A stretch of DNA of 32,981 bases from Actinomycetes bacterium. Its GTDB lineage: Bacteria; Actinomycetota; Actinomycetes; Actinomycetales; Actinomycetaceae. This document shows positions 27,395 through 32,981 of the stretch, piece after piece. The notes beneath the pieces were generated by a model. It was given only the letters and a program-made list of their open reading frames with translations. It had not been told where the DNA came from and made no database searches. The position numbers were made by a program, and so were the translations under genes. The stretch spans positions 1 to 32,981 of the forward strand of contig JAFAAX010000136.1 in assembly GCA_023426345.1 (NCBI GenBank), given 5' to 3'. Positions within the stretch are counted from its first letter, which is position 1. Each line of letters begins with the position of its first letter.

Positions 27395-29917
27395 ATGATC
27401 CCCGCCCATCACCCGCTCGCCGCTCCCGGACACGACCATCCGGTGCCCGCCCCCTATCTGGACCCCTCGCTCCCGGTCTCCGACCGCGTCGCGGACCTGC
27501 TGGCCCGGATGACGCCGGAGGAGAAGGTCGGCCAGATGATGCAGCTGGACGCGGAGGCCGACTACGGAACGTGGATCAGCGACTATCACGTGGGCTCGCT
27601 GCTGCACACCTCACCCGAGCGCCTCGCCGACGCCCACCGCCTCAACGCCGCGACCCGCCTGGCCATCCCGCTGCTGGTCGGCGAGGACTGCATCCACGGC
27701 TTCAGCTTCTTCCGCGGCGCCACGATCTACCCCACCCAGTTGGGCATGGCCGCGTCGTGGAACCCCGGCCTGATCGAACAGGTCGCCCGCGCCACCGCCG
27801 TCGAGGCCTCCGCCGCGGGCATCCACTGGACCTTCAGCCCGGTCCTGTGCATCGCGCGCGACCTGCGCTGGGGCCGCGTGGACGAGACCTTCGGCGAGGA
27901 CCCCTTCCTCATCGGCGAGCTCGCCTCCGCCATGGTCCGGGGCTACCAGGGCGCGGGGCTGACGGACCCGACCGCCGTGTTGGCCACCGCCAAGCACTTC
28001 GCCGGCTACTCCGAGACTCAGGGCGGACGCGACGCCTCGGAGTCCGACCTCTCCCGGCGCAAGCTCCGCTCGTGGTTCCTCCCGCCTTTCGAGCGCGTCG
28101 CGCGCGGGGGCTGCCGCACCTTCATGCTCGGCTACCAGACGACCGACGGCGTGCCGATCACCCTCAACGACTGGCTGCTCACCGACGTCCTGCGCGGCGA
28201 GTGGGGCTACCGCGGCACCCTCATCACCGACTGGGACAACGTCGGGCGCATGGTGTGGGAGCAGCGCATCCAGCCGGACTTCGAGCACGCCGCCGCGGCC
28301 GCCGTCATCGCCGGCAACGACATGGTCATGACGACGCCGCAGTTCTACCAGGGAGCGCTGGACGCCCTGCGCGACGGCCTCATCACCGAGGCCCAGCTCG
28401 ACGGCCCGGTCTCGCGCATCCTCAGCCTCAAAGTCGAGCTCGGCCTGTTCGAGGATCCGCGCCTTCCCGACGCGGCGCGGGTCCGCGACGACATCGGCGC
28501 GCCCGCTCACGCCGCGCTCAACCTCGAGGTCGCGCGCCGCTCGTTGGTCCTTCTGCGTAACGAGGGCGCCCTTCCCCTGACCGCTCCGCGCCCGGCCGAG
28601 GAGGGCGAGGCCGCGGGGGCGTCGCCCTCGTCAATTCGTGACGAGGGCGGCCCTGCGGGCGGCGCGCGAGCCGGGACCGCGACGGACGGAGTCGGCCTGC
28701 TCGCGGCGGGCGATACGGCGGGGCGAAGGCCGCGGGCGCCTCGGATCGCGGTCGTCGGACCGCTGGCGGATGACGCGCAGGCGCAGCTGGGCGACTGGGC
28801 CGGCAGCTCCGGCCAGGCCGACTGGATGACCGGGGGGCAGCCGCGACAGATGATCACGACCGTCCTGGACGGGCTCACGGCCCTGGGAGCCGAGCGGGGG
28901 TGGGCGGCGTCGTTCGAGCGGGGCGCCGACATCCTCACCCTGGAGCCGGATCCGGAAGGCGCGTTCTTCCCCGACGGCCAGCCCCGCCCGCCCGTGGCGC
29001 GGCCCGTGCCCGCCGACCCGGAGCAGATCGCCCGGGCCGTCGCGCTGGCGCGGGAGTCGGACGTGTGCGTGGCCGTGGTCGGCGACCGCGTCGAGGTCAC
29101 CGGCGAGGGCCGATCCACCGCCACGCTGGACCTCTTGGGCGGACAGATCGCGCTGCTCGACGCGGTGTCGGAGGCGCTCGCGGACACGGGCATCCCGCTG
29201 GTCGTCGTCCTCATGGCCGGCAAGCCGCTGGTGCTGCCGGACTCGGCGCTGAGCGCCGACGCGCTGATCTGGGCGGCGAATCCCGGCATGGAGGGCGGGA
29301 GGGCGCTGGCGGAACTGCTCTTCGGAGACATCGAGCCGTCCGGCCGCCTGCCGATCTCCTTCGCGCGCCACGTCGGGCAGCAGCCGACCTACTACAACCA
29401 GGTGCGCGGGCAGCACGGGCGGCGCTACGCGGACCTCACGCAGACTCCGGCGTTCGCCTTCGGCGAGGGGCTGTCGTACTCGACGCTGGAGTACGCCGAT
29501 CTGGAGATCGACCCGGATTCCCGGGAGATCGCGGTCGGGGGCGAGCGGGCCGGGCTCCCGGGAGCTAACCACGGGCCCGGCGCGCCGGCCGGCGAGGTCC
29601 GCGCGGACCTCGTGGTGCGTGCGCGCGTGACGGTGACGAACACCGGGGCGCGGCCGGCGGTGGAGACCGTGCAGGTCTACGTCAGCGACCTGGTGACGTC
29701 GGCGTCCTGGGCGGACAAGGAACTCAAGGCGTACCGGCAGGTGGAGCTCGCACCGGGGGAGAGCCGGGTCGTCGCGCTCGAGGTCCCGGTATCCGCGTGC
29801 TCGATCGTCGACGCCCGGGGTGAGCGCATCGTCGAGCCGGGCGAGTTCGCGTTGCTCGTCGGGCATTCCTCGAAGGACGAGGATCTGCTGCGGGCGGGAT
29901 TCACCCTCCTCCCCTGA
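27395..29917 (+). CDS. Glycoside hydrolase family 3 beta-glucosidase
   Basis: From ATG 27395 the product has 840 residues; GTG 27281 would add 38 Pro/Arg-rich residues and is less likely. The N-terminal barrel has LLARMTPEEKVGQMMQLD, SFFRGATIYPTQLGMAASWN, RWGRVDETFGEDP, ATAKHFAGYSETQGGRD and the nucleophile motif TLITDWDN (Asp279, codon 28229-28231). The second domain follows with LVLLRNEGALPL, VVGPLADDAQAQLGDW and a VVVGDRVEVTGEGRST-like catalytic-acid loop, then a fibronectin-like C-terminus (VTVTNTGARPAVETVQVYVS). No signal peptide is seen, so it probably acts on imported oligosaccharides. Between LRNEGALPL and RIAVVGPL there is an extra stretch of about 50 residues containing SPSSIRDEGG, a PSS inverted pair. 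A palindromic operator overlaps the promoter. Confidence 0.93.
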   Translation: MIPAHHPLAAPGHDHPVPAPYLDPSLPVSDRVADLLARMTPEEKVGQMMQLDAEADYGTWISDYHVGSLLHTSPERLADAHRLNAATRLAIPLLVGEDCIHGFSFFRGATIYPTQLGMAASWNPGLIEQVARATAVEASAAGIHWTFSPVLCIARDLRWGRVDETFGEDPFLIGELASAMVRGYQGAGLTDPTAVLATAKHFAGYSETQGGRDASESDLSRRKLRSWFLPPFERVARGGCRTFMLGYQTTDGVPITLNDWLLTDVLRGEWGYRGTLITDWDNVGRMVWEQRIQPDFEHAAAAAVIAGNDMVMTTPQFYQGALDALRDGLITEAQLDGPVSRILSLKVELGLFEDPRLPDAARVRDDIGAPAHAALNLEVARRSLVLLRNEGALPLTAPRPAEEGEAAGASPSSIRDEGGPAGGARAGTATDGVGLLAAGDTAGRRPRAPRIAVVGPLADDAQAQLGDWAGSSGQADWMTGGQPRQMITTVLDGLTALGAERGWAASFERGADILTLEPDPEGAFFPDGQPRPPVARPVPADPEQIARAVALARESDVCVAVVGDRVEVTGEGRSTATLDLLGGQIALLDAVSEALADTGIPLVVVLMAGKPLVLPDSALSADALIWAANPGMEGGRALAELLFGDIEPSGRLPISFARHVGQQPTYYNQVRGQHGRRYADLTQTPAFAFGEGLSYSTLEYADLEIDPDSREIAVGGERAGLPGANHGPGAPAGEVRADLVVRARVTVTNTGARPAVETVQVYVSDLVTSASWADKELKAYRQVELAPGESRVVALEVPVSACSIVDARGERIVEPGEFALLVGHSSKDEDLLRAGFTLLP
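28614..28656. repeat. PSS element, inverted pair inside the GH3 gene
   Basis: GGGCGTCGCCCTCGTCAATT and GTGACGAGGGCGGCCCTG face each other with almost no interior. Translated Ala-Ser-Pro-Ser-Ser-Ile-Arg-Asp-Glu-Gly-Gly-Pro in the interdomain insertion. Confidence 0.7.
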
Positions 29918-29918
29918 C

Positions 29919-29987
29919 CGCGGGGTTCGCCCAAGTGGGGCCGCGAGGTTCGCCCAACTGCAACCCCGAGGTTCGCCCAACTGGGAT
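29919..29987 (+). repeat. 23-bp tandem repeat, three units, directly behind a stop codon
   Basis: Units 29919-29941, 29942-29964 and 29965-29987 share GAGGTTCGCCCAA or a close variant. The context CCCTGACCG before the array is the same as at 8553, so the repeat begins at an equivalent point behind two unrelated genes. The remaining 190 nt to the next gene hold only its promoter. Confidence 0.8.
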
Positions 29988-30166
29988 TCCGCGTCCGTGG
30001 AGCCCGCGGTTGGGTGGACTCCGAGCAGGCAGTGGGGGCCGGGCTCACCCAGCCGGTCGACGCGATCGGACCGCCTGCGGCGCCTCGAGGGGGAATCCCT
30101 CGCGGACGGGGCGTCGACCGTTGTCCGCCAAGGAAAACACCGCCGCCCCGGAGGCCGCCGTGCACG

Positions 30167-30172
30167 TAGGGT
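30167..30172 (+). promoter_or_regulatory. Leaderless -10 box TAGGGT
   Basis: TAGGGT lies 6 nt before the ATG at 30179, with no Shine-Dalgarno sequence. Confidence 0.5.
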
Positions 30173-30178
30173 GGCGTC

Positions 30179-31549
30179 ATGAGCGACCAGTTCCGACCTC
30201 CCGCACAACCCGACGACGCCGCGCATGAGCAGCCCGAGCGGCCGCTTCCGAACGCCGACTCCGCCCAGGACGCGCGATCCGTCCAGCCGGGGCAGGACCC
30301 GGCCGGCGTCTCGGGGCCGTCGGAGGCTCCCGCGTTCGGCGCGGCTTTCGGGAATCCGTATTCGAACTCCGGGCAGGCGTCCTCGCCCTACGCCCAGGGG
30401 GCGTCCGTCGCGCCGAGATCGCCGTACTCGTCATCCGCCCCGGCGGCGCCGGCCTCGCCGATCGGGGGGAATGCGGACGCGGCCCAGACGCCGCTCTCCG
30501 TACCGGGGGCGGTCCCCCCTGTCGGGTCCGGGCCGTCTGCGGGCGCGCCGCAACCGGGCCCCTTCGGGCGACCGGACCCGTTCGGCCAGGCAGGCTATTC
30601 GGGACAACCCGGCCAACCCGGCCCGTCCGGCCAACCCGGCCAGGCGGATCCGTCCGCGTCGGCGTGGTCGTCTGCGCCGGGCGGCCCCTACACTCCCGGC
30701 GGGCCGACCGGGCCCTACGGCCCTGCCGGATCAGGCCCCTACGGTCCGACCGGACAAGGCCCCACCGGACCGCGCCGGCCGAACGTCCTGGGACTGATCG
30801 GCTTGGGGGTCTCCGTCCTCGGTGCGATCCTCGCGGCGATCGCGGCCACGATGCCGGCCGGCTGGTTCCTGCTGGTCGTGGGGCTGATCCTCTCCGTCGT
30901 CGCGTTGTTCCAGCGCGATCGGGCGAAGTGGCCGGCGATCACGGGCATCGTGGCGTCCGTGGTCGGGGCGATCATCTCCGTGATCGTCCTGGCCGTGACG
31001 TTCTCCCACGCGCTCAGCGGCTTCGCCACCGTCGACGACTCGCCGACGCCCGATCCTCTCCCGTCCTTCACCGACTCCCTGCCGGCCCTCCCCGACCTGC
31101 CCGAGGCCTCGGAGCCCCCGATGAGCGACGACGCGTCCTCGACGGACGCCGACGACCTCGGATACGTGTCCTTCGGTGAGCGCGCGGTCTTCTCCGACGG
31201 CCTGGCGATCACCGTGACCGCGCCGGAGGAGTTCACCCCGTCCGCCGACGCGGAGGGCGCGACGCAGGCGCACAACGTCCGCATGACCGTCACGGTGGAG
31301 AACGGCTCCGACCACGACTACGACCTCACCGGCTTCCAGCTGTCGGGCAGTTCGTTCTCAGGGGACGACTACCAGAGCGCGGACGTCGTCTATGACGACA
31401 CGGTCGGCTACTACGACGACGAGGACGACATCGTGGCCCCCGGCGAGTCGATCACCTTCCAGGTGGGCCTCTCGGTGGGCGACCCCACGCAGGTGGACCT
31501 CGACCTCCAGCCCAGCGTCGATCAGTACGTGTCCTTCACGAACTACTGA
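30179..31549 (+). CDS. Pro/Gly-rich membrane protein with DUF4352-like extracytoplasmic domain
   Basis: The 456-residue protein has a cytosolic half (1-200) rich in Pro, Gly, Gln and Ser with degenerate repeats such as GQPGQPGPSGQPGQADP. Three membrane segments follow in close order: VLGLIGLGVSVLGAILAAIA, then GWFLLVVGLILSVVALF, and AITGIVASVVGAIISVIVLA. After an acidic Pro/Asp linker, the last 140 residues form a beta-rich domain (VSFGERAVFSDGLAITVTAP, VRMTVTVENGSDHDYDLTGF, APGESITFQVGLSVGD), the immunoglobulin-like pattern of DUF4352/telokin-like proteins. Comparable actinobacterial proteins are envelope components of unknown role. The 3' end overlaps the convergent phosphatase gene by 7 nt. 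Confidence 0.8.
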   Translation: MSDQFRPPAQPDDAAHEQPERPLPNADSAQDARSVQPGQDPAGVSGPSEAPAFGAAFGNPYSNSGQASSPYAQGASVAPRSPYSSSAPAAPASPIGGNADAAQTPLSVPGAVPPVGSGPSAGAPQPGPFGRPDPFGQAGYSGQPGQPGPSGQPGQADPSASAWSSAPGGPYTPGGPTGPYGPAGSGPYGPTGQGPTGPRRPNVLGLIGLGVSVLGAILAAIAATMPAGWFLLVVGLILSVVALFQRDRAKWPAITGIVASVVGAIISVIVLAVTFSHALSGFATVDDSPTPDPLPSFTDSLPALPDLPEASEPPMSDDASSTDADDLGYVSFGERAVFSDGLAITVTAPEEFTPSADAEGATQAHNVRMTVTVENGSDHDYDLTGFQLSGSSFSGDDYQSADVVYDDTVGYYDDEDDIVAPGESITFQVGLSVGDPTQVDLDLQPSVDQYVSFTNY

Positions 31550-32838
31550 CGGGCCGGCCCCTCGCGGCCTGCGGCGACGGACCGGGGGTGCAGGCGACGA
31601 TCGAGGCCGCCCTGGCGCATGCTGGCCATCAGGGAGGAGCCGTCGATCCCGTACCACACGGGGATGTCCTCGGGCACGCTCCACAGCGCGTCGGGCACCA
31701 GCGGCGCCAGCGTGCCGTGGGACATCACCTGCTGGAGCTGGGACAGGGACCGGATGGCGATGCCGGCGACGTGGCCGGGGTGCTCGCGGGCGAACTCCGC
31801 ATAGACCTGCGGGTCGCGCTGGCCGTCGTCCCCGATGAGGATCCACTGGATGTCGGGCAGCTCGGCGGCCAGGCGGCGCAGCTCGCGGCGCTTGTGCTCC
31901 AGGCCCGAGCGGAACCATCCCGTGTTGGAGGGGCCGAAGCTCGTCATCAGCAGGGCGCCCCGCGGATAGTCGAGGCGCGCCAGGAAGTCGCGGACCGCCG
32001 GCGCCACGTTCCAGGCGCCGGTCGACAGGTAGACGACAGGCGCCTCGTGCCGCCCGGTTCCGGCGGCGCGCGCCAGCGAGGACAGCAGGCCCGCCATGCC
32101 CGGCACCGCCTCGCGCGTGGAGACGCGGTCCACCAGGGCGTGGCGCATCGCCGTGAGGACGCGGGGCACCATCGAGACCATGACCGTGTCGTCGATGTCG
32201 GAGACGATCCCCCACTTCTCGTCGGGGCCGATGATGCGGACGGGGACGCGGGTGGCCCGGCCCGCGCGGATCCGCGCGGCGGACGGCGACGAGGGCGCCC
32301 CCGTGGCCGGGTCCGCGCGCGGCGCGTCGCCCGTGGGAGGGCGGGACGCGCGCAGGGCGTCGCCCTCGTGGATGCCGGAGCGCGCGACATCGTCGGGATG
32401 GAGCGGGCGGATCCAGGCCGAATGCCATCCGGCGGCCAGGCCGTGGCCGGACAACGAGAGGTCGAGGAACCCCCAGTTGTCGGCCAGGGCGACCGCGCGG
32501 GCCCGGCCGCATGTCACCAGGACCGGTTGCCGGGGCACCTGCGCGTCGAAGAACTGCCGCCATCCGCGGCGACCGGCCAGCCAGCCGCGCTGGTCGCCCG
32601 ACCGGGTCATGAGGGCGCGCCCCAGGATGCGCACCTCCTCGGTGGAGCCGTAGCCGCCGTAGGCGATCATGCCGGGCCACCAACCCACGGCCCCCAGGTA
32701 CCGGGCGATGAGCGTGCTGGCGCGCTGGCCCGCGGTGGTGACCGCGGTGAGGGGCCACGAGGGCGACTCGTCGTCGATCAGCGGAGCCGGATGAGGCGTG
32801 CGACCGCGAGCGCGCGGACGGAGCCGGGCGAGGGCCAT
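31543..32838 (-). CDS. App1-family (DUF2183) phosphatase domain protein
   Basis: From ATG 32838 the product has 431 residues; GTG 32844 with GAGGGG four nt upstream is an equally good start. The N-terminal half has VGWWPGMIAYGGYGSTEEVR and RILGRALMTRS, typical of actinobacterial DUF2183 proteins. The HAD-like catalytic motif is VSDIDDTVMVSMV (DxDxT). It is followed by PVVYLSTGAWNVAPAVRDFL, TSFGPSNTGWFRSGLEHKR and WILIGDDGQRDPQVYAEFA with the second acidic pair. Yeast App1 is a phosphatidate phosphatase; bacterial substrates are unproven. A Ser/Pro/Ala insertion between PLHPDDVARSG and VPVRIIGPDEKWG contains two PSS motifs. Further upstream the frame is Arg/Pro-rich and not protein-like. No signal is evident. 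Confidence 0.88.
   Translation of the reverse strand: MALARLRPRARGRTPHPAPLIDDESPSWPLTAVTTAGQRASTLIARYLGAVGWWPGMIAYGGYGSTEEVRILGRALMTRSGDQRGWLAGRRGWRQFFDAQVPRQPVLVTCGRARAVALADNWGFLDLSLSGHGLAAGWHSAWIRPLHPDDVARSGIHEGDALRASRPPTGDAPRADPATGAPSSPSAARIRAGRATRVPVRIIGPDEKWGIVSDIDDTVMVSMVPRVLTAMRHALVDRVSTREAVPGMAGLLSSLARAAGTGRHEAPVVYLSTGAWNVAPAVRDFLARLDYPRGALLMTSFGPSNTGWFRSGLEHKRRELRRLAAELPDIQWILIGDDGQRDPQVYAEFAREHPGHVAGIAIRSLSQLQQVMSHGTLAPLVPDALWSVPEDIPVWYGIDGSSLMASMRQGGLDRRLHPRSVAAGREGPARQ
32286..32374. repeat. PSS element, probable decayed full-length copy inside the phosphatase gene
   Basis: GGCGACGAGGGCGCCCCC (32286-32303) and GGCGTCGCCCTCGTGGATG (32356-32374) form facing termini about 89 nt apart, close to the length of the intact intergenic copies. 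In gene sense they code for HEGDALR and GAPSSPS, bounding an insertion of about 30 residues. Confidence 0.55.
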
Positions 32839-32959
32839 CGTCACCGGTCCCCTCGGTCGGGGAGCGTGTGGGCGGTGGAGGAGACGGTCACGGGTTCCTT
32901 CCCGGTGCGGTGGAGGCGGTCGTCCGGCGCGGCGAGGCGCCTGCGCCCATTGTGCCCGA

Positions 32960-32975
32960 TGCGGGCCGGCCCGCA
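32960..32975. promoter_or_regulatory. Perfect 16-bp palindrome upstream of the phosphatase gene
   Basis: TGCGGGCCGGCCCGCA is fully symmetric and lies just upstream of a possible minus-strand -10 (CACAAT, 32948-32953 on the complementary strand). It could be an operator, or the terminator of a gene beyond the right edge. Confidence 0.35.
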
Positions 32976-32981
32976 CCCGCG

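Noticed and set aside
28558..28571. AACGAGGGCGCCC in the GH3 gene considered as a further PSS motif
   Set aside because: It encodes the family-conserved LRNEGALPL segment, so codon choice in a native motif explains it.
32750..32780. CACGAGGGCGACTCGTCGTCG in the N-terminal tail of the phosphatase considered as another PSS copy
   Set aside because: The core matches but the flanks do not extend; possible, yet not listed as a copy.

Overview
The window is a high-GC (roughly 70%), densely coding stretch from an actinobacterium. Actin-type features are HNH proteins of the DUF222 family, LppX-like and other lipoproteins, GTG starts, and many starts with a TANNNT -10 box only 6-8 nt upstream, the geometry of leaderless mRNAs. 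Gene content and style fit the Actinomycetaceae (Actinomyces/Schaalia). That placement is inference, because no rRNA or marker gene is present.

Layout. 1-1850: peptide-type ABC substrate-binding lipoprotein (minus) next to a G21C14 homopolymer at the window edge. 1850-6300: a broken esterase-type C-terminus, an AAA/DUF4143 ATPase, a PLP lyase of the threonine aldolase fold, a decayed VapC, a DUF2200 protein and a possible micro-ORF. 6300-10700: secreted HNH nuclease with Excalibur domain, LppX-like lipoprotein, DUF222/HNH protein. 10700-12600: repeat-rich intergenic DNA, a RelE/RHH toxin-antitoxin pair, and two decayed pieces of a DUF4143 ATPase. 12700-14300: a PAS protein translationally coupled to a cytosolic chemoreceptor-like protein. 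14500-21300: a sugar locus with GH4 glycosidase and DeoR regulator (minus) divergent from PfkB kinase, family-1 binding protein and two permeases (plus), joined by 4-nt overlaps. 21465-25100: S10 carboxypeptidase-like protein and an ATPase_2/DUF234-type ATPase. 25200-27010: CcdA-like and DsbA-like redox pair. 27395-32850: GH3 beta-glucosidase, a DUF4352-type membrane protein, and an App1/DUF2183 phosphatase.

The most unusual signal is repetitive. A short element, here called the PSS element (provisional name), occurs about 14 times in 33 kb. Two near-identical full copies of about 77-85 bp flank the ATPase gene at 23610-25097 as direct repeats and can fold into a three-way junction; two of their five differences fall in stems and both leave G-U pairs. 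Its terminal motif (GACGAGGGCG, or CGCCCTCGTC on the other strand) recurs, often as inverted pairs, inside about nine protein genes at linkers or surface loops. There it usually reads Pro-Ser-Ser-(Met/Ile/Thr). This resembles in logic the in-frame palindromic elements known from Rickettsia, but I do not recognise this family. Separate repeat families are a 57-59 bp palindrome (two copies), 23-bp tandem repeats lying directly behind stop codons (three loci), a 22-bp tandem array before dsbA, and a degenerate 23-bp array before the first ATPase gene.

Functionally, the GH4-DeoR-PfkB-ABC block looks like one uptake and catabolism unit for a beta-linked sugar. It lacks its own ABC ATPase and any PTS gene. 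The CcdA-DsbA pair would support disulfide chemistry outside the membrane.
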